The notes under the pieces are model-generated. The model saw nothing but the letters and a program-made list of their open reading frames with translations, made no database searches and was not told where the DNA came from. The translations under genes and the position numbers were made by a program. DNA of 55,330 nucleotides, from contig ML976993.1 of assembly GCA_010015675.1 (NCBI GenBank), positions 497,913 through 553,242 on the forward strand, written 5' to 3'. This DNA comes from Byssothecium circinans (taxonomy: Eukaryota; Ascomycota; Dothideomycetes; Pleosporales; Massarinaceae). Shown in pieces: positions 42,797 to 53,334 of the stretch (within the stretch, counting starts at the first letter, position 1; the number at the start of each line of letters is the position of its first letter).

Positions 42797-45253
42797 CTAC
42801 ACACGATACGCAATCTTGAACACCCAACAATGCTCCACCGCATCCACAGCACTCTGATCGAAAAGTATCGACACAACTCCGTCGTCCATCTTCCACTCCA
42901 GCGCCTCGCCCTCTCCACCACCCAGAAAGCTGACTTCATCCCCTTCTAGAATCGGAATCGGAGCCTCCACAACCAGACTCCCATTCACCGGTTTTTCCAT
43001 CGACAGAATATAAAACGCCTCATCGGTCTGCGTAAACCTTACATCTGCCTTCTCATCCCGAACCTCGGCCCTCCAGAACCAATACGTAGTGTTGAAGATG
43101 GCCTCACTGTGCTTCTTAATCCATTTCCCGGCCTCTCTGAGGTTATCAATCTCGGCCTGCGGGATGGTACCATCTGCCTTGGGACCAATGTTCAACAGGA
43201 GGTTGCCGTTCTTCGAGACCATATCTACAAGCGTAGTGACCAGGGTCGTAGCATTCATGTACTCTGAGTCCGGAGTGGCTTGATTATAGCCGTAGGAATA
43301 TGGATCCATACCCCGGTTGCTCTCCCACTTTCTGCGCTGCGCAGTGGAGAACGTTTCATATTCTGGTGTATCGAAGTCATTCGCCTCCGCCGTTCCGCAG
43401 CGCGAGTTGATCGTTACATCTCTACCCTGAGAACGCGTATACTCAAACCATCTCGACGCGAATTCTGCTGTTCCATTGGAGGCTCCGGCGTCACACCACA
43501 TGATATCGCTTTCGTACTCGTACGCCAAGATATCCATCTGCGGGACCATAACATCTTCAATGAAGTCGTTGACTTCGATATAGCCAGTGTACGGCTCAGT
43601 GAGATTGGTGAACGGGTTCTTCGCGATAATTCCAGGATGCGTAGTCCCGCCCGGTCTCTCTGGCCCCCACTGCGCAAATCCGTATTTGCCCCAGCTTGGG
43701 TTAAACCACTCCGGTAGCGAAAAGTAAGTACCCCTTTTCAGGTCCGGCTGATAAGTCTTCGCTGCATCGAACAATTCTTTTACTATATCCCTCTTCGGTC
43801 CGTAGCGCAGCGAGGTTCGGTTCGTCGTCTTCCCTGTGTTGAATAGCGCGAATCCATCATGATGTTTTGTCGTAATGACAAAGTACTTCGCCCCCGCGTC
43901 AGCGAACAGATCGACCCATTCACGCGGATTATACTGAGCAGCTGTAAACGACGTGAACGTGTCATCGTAATTCCACTCTGGGCCGAAGGTGCGGAGACGG
44001 TGGTCCCGGAACCCCGATCTGTCGCCTTCAGGATGCGTACTATACCACCAATACCATTCTGCGTAGCTCTCATAGGGTGTTGAGTTGCCCCAGCCGGGTA
44101 CAGCATAGGGACCCCAATGGATGAAGATACCGTACTTGGCAGCATCGAACCAAGCAGGTGACTCGTGGCGCGCGAGATTCGTATAGGAAGTGTCCCAAGG
44201 AGTAAGACCAAGAGCAATGTCTGAAAAGACGCCACTTTTTGTCCGCTTTCCACCGATATCAATCACCACAGTGACATCGCAAGTCCCATTCCCAACAACC
44301 GCTACATCGACTTTCTTCTGATCTCCCGGACAAAGCCTCCTAACCCTCCCCATCTCCACAGTCCTCACCCCATCCCCGGTCAAAGACACCCCCATCCCCT
44401 CCCCACTCACACACTCGCCCCCCGAATTATTGACCACAACCTCAACAACCTGACTCCCACCCACACCCCCACTCTTCTGCGTCGCCCTCACACTCTGCAC
44501 CTCCACCCCACCCCTCCCCCTGACCAAACTCATCCCAAACACATGAATCCGCCCCGCCGTCGCATTCGCCGCATCCGGCAGCGTAACCGCCCTCAATGTC
44601 TTCCCAGGCACCAACGCATACTCGCTCTCGAAAATATGACTGGTATTCCCATCCCTATAATCCGCGCCAAGGAACCCCGGATACACAATCTCTCCCACAT
44701 TGATGAGGAGGAACCCCCACCAGGGTTCCGAGCGCAGTTCCGTCGTCGACGTCGTGTTATCCGTGTAATGCAGCGTCAGCGTCCCCACAGCCGTCTCCTC
44801 GCGCAAGTCACAAGAGTGCAGGAGCGAGACGGCGAAATAGGGGTCCGGGGAGGAAGAAGTGGGGACGGGGATGCGTTGGTTTGCGCAGATGACATTGTCC
44901 GGGGTCGAGGGGCCGAGATAGCGCGGTGTGTGGTATGTGATGCCGGTGCTGGAGGTGTAGAAGGGAGGAGTAGTGTCGTTGGAAGAAGCAGAAGCAGAAG
45001 CTGGGTAGGATTCGTTCAGGAGACCGAGGGAGGCTTCGCCCGGGTAGGTGCCGAAGCCTTGGTTGTTGAAGTACGGGGTTAGATCTAGGGGGATGGATAG
45101 GGACGTGGACTGCGAGATATGGTTGTTTAAATTATATGGAGATACTGGGCTCGCGCAGGATCCCAGCAGCAACAGCAGCAGCAGCATGGAGGCGAGGCCG
45201 GACGGAAACGTTGCAAGGTGCGGGCCGGGGATGGGGACGGGGACGGGGACCAT
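42797..45253 (-). CDS. Secreted GH29 alpha-L-fucosidase
   Basis: Hydrolyses terminal alpha-L-fucose from plant or fungal glycans outside the cell. Single exon, 818 residues. The start is followed by a Pro/Val stretch and a hydrophobic signal core LASMLLLLLLLGSCA (about 21-35). An N-terminal extension of about 340 residues, beta-rich and with many N-x-S/T sites, precedes the GH29 barrel. The barrel shows YGIFIHWGPYAVPGW (about 371), TTKHHDGFALF (about 463), DIMWCDAG with the presumed nucleophile Asp near 587, and GNLLLNIGPKADG. A small C-terminal beta domain ends in CWVFKIAYRV. The extension makes it longer than bacterial GH29 (about 450-500). Confidence 0.93.
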   Translation of the reverse strand: MVPVPVPIPGPHLATFPSGLASMLLLLLLLGSCASPVSPYNLNNHISQSTSLSIPLDLTPYFNNQGFGTYPGEASLGLLNESYPASASASSNDTTPPFYTSSTGITYHTPRYLGPSTPDNVICANQRIPVPTSSSPDPYFAVSLLHSCDLREETAVGTLTLHYTDNTTSTTELRSEPWWGFLLINVGEIVYPGFLGADYRDGNTSHIFESEYALVPGKTLRAVTLPDAANATAGRIHVFGMSLVRGRGGVEVQSVRATQKSGGVGGSQVVEVVVNNSGGECVSGEGMGVSLTGDGVRTVEMGRVRRLCPGDQKKVDVAVVGNGTCDVTVVIDIGGKRTKSGVFSDIALGLTPWDTSYTNLARHESPAWFDAAKYGIFIHWGPYAVPGWGNSTPYESYAEWYWWYSTHPEGDRSGFRDHRLRTFGPEWNYDDTFTSFTAAQYNPREWVDLFADAGAKYFVITTKHHDGFALFNTGKTTNRTSLRYGPKRDIVKELFDAAKTYQPDLKRGTYFSLPEWFNPSWGKYGFAQWGPERPGGTTHPGIIAKNPFTNLTEPYTGYIEVNDFIEDVMVPQMDILAYEYESDIMWCDAGASNGTAEFASRWFEYTRSQGRDVTINSRCGTAEANDFDTPEYETFSTAQRRKWESNRGMDPYSYGYNQATPDSEYMNATTLVTTLVDMVSKNGNLLLNIGPKADGTIPQAEIDNLREAGKWIKKHSEAIFNTTYWFWRAEVRDEKADVRFTQTDEAFYILSMEKPVNGSLVVEAPIPILEGDEVSFLGGGEGEALEWKMDDGVVSILFDQSAVDAVEHCWVFKIAYRV

Positions 45254-46063
45254 CTCTGCTGCAGGCCAAGGTCGAGGTCTGCGTCTGGGTCTAGGGACCG
45301 AAAAGATTGATCATTGAACGGCGAACCACGGCAATAATGTTATTCTCCAAAGAAAGTGACCGACCGACTCTTGATCTTTTATCAAACCGAGGGGAGATTG
45401 TAAATGACTCGCGTCAAGGGCTTCGGGATACCGATACCGTGCTGAGGGTAACATTGAAGCGGAGAGGAGAGAGGAGATCAATTGATATTGATATTGATGT
45501 CGCATAGGTATCTACCGGTATCTCTCCGCACGAAGATTGTAACGTTCATCTGAGGTTGTAGCGCTGCGCATGTTAGCCTCGGGGTTTGGTTGCCGAGGGA
45601 GGGGGATCGGCGCGAGATATATCGGAGTATGGACGGAATGGTAAATGACGTGGGGGAGGGGGTTATATTGATTTAAACAGGTTACGGACGGAGAAAGATT
45701 GTGCGTCGACGAAACGATATAAAACGTTAACCTAGTGGAATGTTTGAAACTTAAAAAATCCAAATATTCGTCCAGATGACAAACATTGGTATGCTGGGAC
45801 GCTAGTCCACAAGCGGTATAGTTGGTGAATAGCCGACCTCCCGATATCATCTGAAAAGCAGATTGCCAGCAAATCCTCACATTCTCTTATCTCTCTTCCA
45901 TTCGAACAGATAAACGACGAAACTGCAGACCCGACACTTAGAGCGATAACGGGGGGAGAAAAGCGACCAAACCTGAACCGCCACCAGTATATGCCAACCC
46001 TCGACACCTTATTCCCGCATGCAGTAGTAGCCCAATCGACAATGCCTCATTGCACATCGAACG
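45254..46063. other. Intergenic, promoter of the fucosidase gene
   Basis: Promoter of the GH29 gene and 3' flank of a membrane-protein gene. Holds an XlnR-like hexamer at 45573-45578 and ATTGAT-type micro-repeats near 45480-45500. No gene seen. Confidence 0.5.
45573..45578 (-). promoter_or_regulatory. XlnR-type site GGCTAA upstream of the fucosidase gene
   Basis: GGCTAA on the minus strand, about 320 bp upstream of the GH29 start codon and matching the core published for XlnR (GGCTAR). A six-base match is expected by chance about once in 2 kb on two strands, so this is only a candidate. Confidence 0.25.
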
Positions 46064-47233
46064 TCATATACCGTCAATCCCCGAAATCCTATGTTCCCGA
46101 CCGTCCCCCCGATCCGAATACTGCGAAAGCAGCGGTGACACGACCGGTGATTGAAGCGGCACGCGCTCGCCAGTAGTCGAACCTTCCATCTCGAAGATCT
46201 GCGAAGACGTCCCATGAACTTCAACAATTGGCGGGGGCACCGCATCTCCCGGTAACTCGGCCTTATGAGCGTATCCCCATGATCCACTCTTGATATCTAT
46301 GCCCAGGCTAGGACCCTTGGAGTCGTCGTGTGGTGGTTCGAAGGGCTCTACGCGCTGTTCTTGGTGTTGCTTCCGGCGCCAGATGAAGTACAAGACGGCT
46401 ACTATAGCTAAGAGCGATAGTGTGACTCCGACGCCAGCCGCTAGGGCCACAGTCTTCGGTCGATGATTTGGCGGAGAGGGGGTCGTAGTGCTTGCTGCAG
46501 TTGGGATGGATGACGAAGGCGTTGTCCATGAAGACGGGGCAGAAACCGGGGTCGATACCGGGGCATTGCTGCTCGCCGACGCAGCCGATGCACTCGGTGA
46601 CGTATCCCACCGATCCGCATTCAACGCATAGTATTCCAAGATATCCGACGCCGCGGGCAGAGCCACCATATCCGAGATACTCTTTGTGTGACTGAACGCA
46701 ACGTACTTGCCATCATTCTTGATATCGTCGCACGACGTCCTCGAAAGCTTCTCCAGTCTCGGATCCCATGGCGTATGATCCGGGCAGTTGTGGCAGTTAT
46801 CTGGTTCATTGCACACCTGACCGAAAATTAATTCAGCGCCTTAACCAGCAACATCGTCATCGATCACTTGGGGACCTACCCAGGTATCTTTCGGCGTCCC
46901 ATTCGTTCCATCGCAGAACAGCAAGCCAGCCCAGTTCGACTTCTTACGATCGAGGTTGCATTTGGACGGGCAGTTGTCGTCTTTGTACGAGGGATCGGTG
47001 CAGCCGTACTCGTATGTTATACCCGTGCTGAGGTTGTAGCAGGCATTCTGATGCAGGCATTTGTCGCCTACCATGCAGCAGGAATAGTGGGGCGTGCTAT
47101 AGGACGTCCAGCATGGTATGATGAAATCGGGCGCGAGCTGATTGGCGTCGATGTAGCACATTTGCGGGAGCCCCTGGGCAGTAACGACGCGAAGAGCGAA
47201 GAGGGAGAAGATGGGGAGAAGTCGGAGTTCCAT
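46064..47233 (-). CDS. Cysteine-rich single-pass membrane protein
   Basis: Two exons (intron 46817-46879) encode 368 residues from MELRLLPIFSLFALR. A signal peptide (about 1-20, ending VVTAQ) precedes a Cys-rich ectodomain of about 160 residues with HYSCCMVGDKCL, ACYN, YGCTD and NCPSKC, a pattern I recognise from many uncharacterised fungal surface proteins. A Ser/Thr/Pro-rich stalk (about 210-255) follows, then one membrane span (TVALAAGVGVTLSLLAIVAVLYFIW) with RRK on the cytosolic side and a disordered tail. The architecture suggests a cell-wall sensor or surface receptor-like protein, by inference. It lies tandem, same strand, with the next such gene. Confidence 0.8.
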
Positions 47234-47640
47234 GGTCGTGTGGCGAGAACTTGTGGTTGAGGGTGGAAGGGTGGAGAGGAAAGAGCGAAGAGGGGGAGAT
47301 GACAGGAGAGCAAGAGCGATGGGCGAACAATAGCTGGCTGGATTGAACAACTTTCCCAACCCAATGAAGAGAAGTTTTTGGTCATGGTGTGTAGCTAATT
47401 AATCTAGGTGACAGTAACGACATAATTGTGTCGCTGTCCATGTCGTGGTACACGGGTACATGCAGCGCGTCACTTGCGCCTTCCGATAGTGTCGTATCCG
47501 TTCGCTCTACATGCTTCTTCACCAGCTCCGTGCAACGGCGTACCAATACCTGACCAAAAGCAGGCAGCTCTACCGCCTACGACCGTCTTGTCCAAATCTA
47601 AAATATACCTCTGCCTCCAAATCTGCCTTGGATATCCCAG
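47234..47640. other. Intergenic
   Basis: Spacer of 407 bp between two same-strand membrane-protein genes. No gene seen. Confidence 0.5.
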
Positions 47641-48500
47641 CTACGTATTCTCAGCAGGACACTTCCCCTCCAAACACAACCCCACCGCATCAACCCATCC
47701 CACCTTACTCGCCGGGAACCCCTCAACCTTGGACTTCAAAAAGCAATTACTCGGCCGATTCACCAGTTTCCACGCCGCTTGAACATCAACCCCCCAGTCC
47801 GGGACCCACGTAGCGCCGACGCACTCTCTGTCTCCACCGGGATTATACCCGTTGTATGTCCAGCACGATTCTATGCATTCGGAGGTTGTGAGCGCGAGGG
47901 TGGCGACGATGTCGTATTGGACCCAGTCTACGTGGCAGAAGACTTTGTAGGGGACGGAGGCTACGGTTGAATACCGCGCGGAGCGGGAGGTTGTGGCATC
48001 GCAGGTGATGCGTTCGACGGTTGAGTTGGTGGGGTTGGGGGTTGTTGTGTTTGCGGGTGCGGAGCATGAGGGTGGGTGTGGGGGTGTGGATGCGGATGAT
48101 GAAGAGGGTGACGAAGGGGGTGATGGTTTACATGATGGGAATTCGACTCGATTGCTTTGCCTATGAAGCCACCTATCGTTCCCGAGGCGATGGCGATGAC
48201 GAGTGAAAAGCCCAGTAAGACGAATGGACGACGCATCCATGGTTTTAAGTATTGAGATTGCGCAGACGATCGTGGTACTGGGTGCAATGATTCCGGCGGA
48301 GGGGCGTAGATTTTCTCGGCGTAGTGATCCGCTTGCAATAGAGAGGGTGCCCGGTTTTTCTCTGTACCTGGGCAGACTTCTGGGAGGGTTGATGTGCTGC
48401 TTGGGCCGTGATTTTGGTTATACAACTGTGAGAGTGCATAAGCTTCAAGACCGGTCCTAGATTGAATTGTAGGTAGGATACGCACCTGTTGAATGGACAT
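47641..48500 (-). CDS. PAN/apple-like single-pass membrane protein gene, frameshifted
   Basis: From MSIQQVRILPTIQ the frame encodes a cytosolic Pro/Ser-rich N-terminus, then RRPFVLLGFSLVIAIASGTIGG (membrane span, type II) up to GKAIESN. The Ser/Pro stalk and the Cys-rich ectodomain are in another frame: SCKPSPPSSPSS..., ITCDATTSRSARYSTVA, FCHVDW, SECIESCWTYNGYNPG, ECVGATWVPDW and NCFLKSK. This ectodomain has the Cys spacing of fungal PAN/apple-like domains and ends in CLEGKCPAENT. The frames meet at a run of five C (minus strand, 48116-48120); one extra C would join them. No GT-AG intron satisfies both frames without deleting the stalk. It is either a real inactivating mutation or a sequence error. 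Confidence 0.6.
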
Positions 48501-49048
48501 TTCGGTGGCTGTTATTATACATTTGCTAAACGGAGTTTGTATAAGTAAACGACGAACTTCGTTTGGAAACTGAAAAATTGAGGGACCATGGTAATGAGGG
48601 GAAGGCTGGGGTTTCGGCACAGGCTGATGAAAGCATAGCCCCTGAGTGACAAGACTGGCCCCGAGTAGTAGCCCCCTCTTTGCCTACTATTCAACAACCA
48701 ACTAGCGATGATGGATATTGCGCCTCCACGATACTACCATTGCTGAATGCCTGCCGACACCTTTTTATAGTGTGTAGGTGCATATATATGTGGGGTTCTG
48801 TACGCGGTGTCGTCACCAGGTATGAGGTCGTTGAGTGCGTAGGTAGTTCGAAAATCAGCTTTTATTTCTCCGGGCATGATGGTCTCCTTTCGGGTGGGAA
48901 TATTAGGTCCAGATGCGGTGTACCTACTCAAGTCTATTAGCAAAGAAGTCTCGAACCCTGCTATTTCGATGTACGGGGGACCTCAATCTCATTAAAAACC
49001 CTCAGATCCATTCTATGCCTTTTAATGATATCTATCCAACCCCTGTCG
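48501..49048. other. Intergenic
   Basis: Between the frameshifted gene's 5' end and the hexokinase-family 3' end. No gene recognised. Confidence 0.5.
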
Positions 49049-50706
49049 CTATGCAATATCGTCAGTCATGCCAGCCAAAACACCAGCCCCAATGATCCCG
49101 CCATCAAGTGCCTCCCTAAGCACCACCTTCTTCCCCGCATTACTCTTCGAGCCCGCCTTCACCAAGACATCGATCCAGTGTTGGCATGTTTCGAGCCAAT
49201 TCGGGTACTGCGATATCGTTCCACCCGCGTAGGCGATGACTAGTTCCTCATCGTGAGCGTGATCGTGGGCTGTGCGACGGGTTGACTGTCTAGGCCGGTC
49301 GATCGCAATGTCGTGTACGCAGTCAAGGAGACCAACACATGCCGCTGCTATTAGCGCCGACGAACGTTGTTGCACTGCAGATGCTATATCGCGGAGAAGT
49401 CGTACACGTGCGGGGGTCCAGAAAGGTTTTGGTGATTCTAGAGATGGGTACAATCGCTCCAGCTCTCTTTTCAACGTCTCTTCATCTGCTCTTGCTACCA
49501 CTTCGGAGAGAAATCGTGTAAGGATCGTGTTCTTCGTCTTCAATGGTGGCGGCAGATAAGCTTCAGCATCTGCTGAGTAGAGGTCCACGAAGACTAGCCG
49601 GACTAGCTCGCCTAGATACCGGCCTGATGTCATGTACTCGAAGGGTTGGAAACCTGGCCGATCGCTGTTGGCATCCAGTGTGAGATCCCATGGTGTTTTG
49701 ATATCCAGATCCAATAGCGGCTTCTCTGTCCCTTGGATCGTCCATTCTGTGTTGATGACTACCGTGTCCACTTCATTAGGGTTTGCTAGATCGTCTTTTT
49801 TCGCGGGATGCAAGTCCGCTAGTTTCATAGGTACCGTTGCATTTGTGCCAGTACCGACGATGAGGCCCATTGCAACACGGCTGTTTGGCGCTGCTTTGAC
49901 CGCATAAGCTAATGAGGCGAATGTGGCGACAGTGTCGTTGGTAATGGCTGCTATTCGTATACTCGGAAGTTTCGAAAGTTTTCTTTTCTTGCTTGAGGGA
50001 TTTTTTGCGTTGGTGTGGTTTTCGTCGTTGGTAGTAGGCTTGGCTACATGGCGTGCGTAGCCGGCGAGCAGCATCTTGCCAAGGTTGAGGTCCGATGTAA
50101 TGGCGAAGCCTTTGCCCATGGGGAGTAGTGTAGCTTCTGATAACCTCTTTTGCCTATGGATACGTTAGGACGTCGACACACCATTATGATCATGAATACA
50201 TACGCCATAGGAAAACTGAAAGTGATGCCGAGCAACAGCTCATTGCCAAATGGCGACTCAGTCGCTGGAGGTACATCGTCCAGCGCATCCTTGATCACTT
50301 CCGCTATACAGTCGCCAATCCACTCAAACAAATCCTCCGGCTTATCCATCTTCAAATGATCTCCAATCGGCCAGCTCCTATCATAGGATCTCCGAATCTT
50401 TTCGACCTCGCTCTCCTCTCCATTCTTCCTTTCTTGTTCGCCCAGGAGCTCAATGAAGCCGACTCTCAAATTCGACCCACCAACATCGATGCTGATGAAC
50501 TTCCCCTTCTCTTTCCCAGTTGGCAATGCAGTCACCGGGGTGACAAGGAATTGGTCCAGAGACGTTTTAGCGAGGTTAGAATAGACCGCCGAGAACCGGG
50601 CCGCCAAGTCAAGCAACGTTTCTCTGTTGATGCAGGTCGTGAACGCTTCTATTCCTCTTGGAATGTTGTTTTCCAGAGTTGCTGCAGGCAGCGAGGGATC
50701 CGCCAT
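49049..50706 (-). CDS. Hexokinase-family protein
   Basis: Two exons (intron 50154-50203, CCTAAC branch point) give 535 residues. Family motifs: FISIDVGGSNLRVGF (phosphate-1), LGITFSFPMAQ, PMGKGFAI, AITNDTVATFASLAY (catalytic Asp), GLIVGTGTNATVP (phosphate-2), INTEWTI (sugar-binding Glu), FEYMTSGRYLGEL and GVLAG. The sugar-binding loop that normally reads WTKGF is MGKGF, so Trp and Thr are replaced while Lys stays. Length and this change place it near the atypical hexokinases of filamentous fungi (HxkC/XprF and HxkD), some of which are regulatory and non-catalytic. Glucokinase activity is therefore uncertain. It is divergent from the GILT-like gene. Confidence 0.85.
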
Positions 50707-51290
50707 TTCTTATCGTGTTGAGGTTCCGCGGAGGCGGGTATCCAACAGGTCAAGCTCCCTCCCGGATTGACTCACAGCAAAGTGATCAAGACCGAGATTG
50801 GGTAAGCAACAAAGATGCCCACCTAAAGATCGGGAGAGAATGAGCTTGAGTTGAGTGATAGAAATGTCTAGTCGCGTTACGGTCTTGCTCAATGTCTCGT
50901 GGAGGGGTAGAGCCTGAATCGGAGTCGTTCGAATAAGTCAGACGCGGATGTCGTGACAAGGTAGGATCGCATCCTCGGTTTCGTGCAGCCACGCCCTTCC
51001 CGTAATCGGCTCTCGTGCGTCCTTGCATAGAGATGTTGCAGTTAGGCGCCGCCTTCTGCAGGACAAGGCACGTGATCTCATGGGGGCTCGAAGCTAGATC
51101 GCTTTGGGCTAGCGTGCTCGTGCGAGTGAAGGGCGATGGTGTCACACGTAAGCGAGTGGTGTTGGTAGGGCTGAGAGGGAGCTTCGTTGACGTCGCAACC
51201 TCTTTCTTGGGAACTAGAGCAACATCATTAGCAATTTCTTCTTCAACATTGGAGGGAATTATACCGCTTCGCCAGATACCCACGGCAACG
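50707..51290. promoter_or_regulatory. Divergent promoter region, hexokinase-family and GILT-like genes
   Basis: 584 bp between the two start codons. No clear TATA box or recognised operator. Confidence 0.45.
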
Positions 51291-52279
51291 ATGGAGAAAG
51301 CTTCCCTCCTCCCGCCGCCCTCGGGCTCTGAAGCTCATGCTTCCACGCCCTTACCATCGCGCCCCGCTCGCATCATGATAGGCATCGTGCTCTTCCTCGG
51401 CCTCTTCACTCTCCCATTCGAGCCCCCAATCCCGAGATCATGGACATCGTCAAGCCGTATACACTGCAATCCTGCAGGAAAGGGAACAATGGTGCCGCTC
51501 GAAGTGCACATAATGTGAGGCAACCCACTCAACCAACAGTACCGAGTACGCCACCTTCCGGATTCTGACCAGAGCACACGCATACAGGTCGAAATGCCCC
51601 GACGCGCGCGACTGTCTCGAGAAGCTCGTGGTACCGACGATGGCGAATGTGTCAGATAAAGTAGACTTCAGACTGTCGTTTATAGGGAAGTAAGTTAAAT
51701 TGCGTTCCTACCAACCTGCAGGAATGACATATCGGTGCATATAGCCGGCCGTCGACCCCTCTTCTCTCCACCTTCCACAGAAGCTAACAGTACGGTGGCA
51801 GAACGACCGAAGAAGATGACGGCGTCCAATGTAAACACGGCCAAACCGAATGCCTGGGCAATATCGTCGAGCTCTGCGCCGCAGACACGTACCCCGATCC
51901 GAAGACCTATCTCGGCTTCACCATGTGTCTGGAGCGTGACTACCAACAGCTACCCAAGCAATGGTTCATCGAGGAGTGTGCGCTGGAACACGGCATATCG
52001 TTTGACAAGCTGAATGATTGTATGAGTAAGGATGACGGGGCGTACGGCATGGGCATGTTACGAGATAGCGTGACGAGGAGCGCCAATTTGAGCGTGAGCA
52101 CGAGTTGTACTGTGAGATTGGATGGGAAGACGAGGTGTGTGAGGGATGGCGGGAAGTGGAAGGATTGTGGGGATGGGAGTGAGCCGGACGATCTCATTAG
52201 TGAGATTGAGAAGCTCTACAAGGTCACTCATACCGCTGATCCTTCGCAATTTGACGAAATAATTGTGGATCCTTTATAA
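51291..52279 (+). CDS. GILT-like (gamma-interferon-inducible thiol reductase family) membrane protein
   Basis: Three exons (introns 51515-51587 and 51690-51801) sum to 267 residues. A type II membrane anchor, RIMIGIVLFLGLFTLPF (about 27-43), precedes the luminal domain. That domain has VPLEVHIMSKCPDARDCL, VSDKVDFRLSFIG, CKHGQTECLGNIVELCA (the conserved GILT CQHG segment), YLGFTMCLE and CVRDGGKWKDC. Family members reduce disulfides in lysosome-like compartments through a CXXC; here the equivalent is CPDARDC, so the usual pair is not intact. The second intron's acceptor (GGCAG at 51801) was chosen because it alone restores the frame before DDGVQCKHG. Confidence 0.8.
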
Positions 52280-52518
52280 CGCGTAGAGTTTATGGAGTTC
52301 TCCGATCGCATGTTTGGCGTTGGATTCTTGGGGGCACTGAATGAGATACCCATCACTCTCTTGTCCGACATACTTTCTTGTGATCAATAATATCATTGTC
52401 GCATTATCATGCTGCATCTATGCCGCCCAGATCAGAAACGCCAGAACACCAATAATGCAGACCAAACCATGCTCCACGCTAAATTAAGAAACAAGAAGCC
52501 ACCCTGCTGCCCGCGACA

Positions 52519-53334
52519 TCATTGGAACTCTCCAAACTCCCCATCATCAAAGCCCAAGTCCTCAGGCTTCGGCTGCTCGAACGTTTGCCTGCTCCGCCTC
52601 CTCTCCTCCTTGACGCTCTTCGCGCTCGGGGGTGGGGGAAGGAAAGGCGACCCTCCACTCCCAGGCGGCGGCTTAATACTAAACAGCGCATCCTGTTCAC
52701 TCTTCTGTTCGGCCGGGCTCCTACTATCCTCCTTCCTCTCCCTCCTCCCCTTCCGGCCCCCTAGATTGATACTTATCGTCTCGCCCTCTTTCAAACTAAA
52801 ATCCCTCTTCGCCTCTTCCGCCTGCGCCTTCTGGGAATTCGACTTGGACGGCGGCGCATTAGGATTCACCTCAAATCCCAGCGTCCGTCGCACATCCTGC
52901 AACGCGATAGAAAAATCAAACGCCTCACTCCTCTCCTCAAACCCCATCCCCAGCACCGCCTTCCGCCCCTCCCCCACAACCGTCACCGCAAAGAACCGCG
53001 AACTATCCAGCGCCTGCTCCACCACCCCGGGACTCGTATACGGCGCGGCGGCGAACAATTGTCCCGTCCCCGCGTCCTCTAGCAGCAGCGCCGTTGTCAC
53101 TTTCTCGGTTTCTTCGCCAGTGGGGGAAGTCGTGGGGATGGTCGTTTCGAGGACGCGCAACCGCGCCGTGAAGATTTGCCGCTTGTTGTTGTCGGCGGTC
53201 CAGGACGAGGCTTGGTACCCTTTTGTGGTGGTTAGGGGCGGGATCTGGTAGATGTGGACTTTGGGCGCGATGTGCAGGACGCGCTGGTAGGCGTTGGAGG
53301 GGAGGGGCGCGCCGGTTAGGGGGTCGGTGTTCAT
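52519..53334 (-). CDS. NECAP-family adaptin ear-binding coat-associated protein
   Basis: Endocytic adaptor that binds AP-2 and controls clathrin coat formation. Single exon, 271 residues from MNTDPLTGAPLP. The N-terminal PH-like NECAP domain (about 15-165) shows VLHIAPKVHIYQIPPLT, GYQASSWTAD, LLLEDAGTGQLFAAAPY, DSSRFFAV and GMGFEERSEAFDFSIALQD, the family's hallmark. The rest is disordered and Pro/Lys-rich. It ends in DLGFDDGEFGEFQ, which resembles the short acidic-Phe motifs that bind adaptin ears. The upstream in-frame codons begin with TTG, so I use the first ATG. Confidence 0.9.
   Translation of the reverse strand: MNTDPLTGAPLPSNAYQRVLHIAPKVHIYQIPPLTTTKGYQASSWTADNNKRQIFTARLRVLETTIPTTSPTGEETEKVTTALLLEDAGTGQLFAAAPYTSPGVVEQALDSSRFFAVTVVGEGRKAVLGMGFEERSEAFDFSIALQDVRRTLGFEVNPNAPPSKSNSQKAQAEEAKRDFSLKEGETISINLGGRKGRRERKEDSRSPAEQKSEQDALFSIKPPPGSGGSPFLPPPPSAKSVKEERRRSRQTFEQPKPEDLGFDDGEFGEFQ

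Noticed and set aside
39970..45253. An L-fucose catabolic cluster (fucosidase plus ADH)
   Set aside because: The ADH is an ordinary Adh1-type enzyme and no fucose dehydrogenase, dehydratase, aldolase or transporter gene is present.
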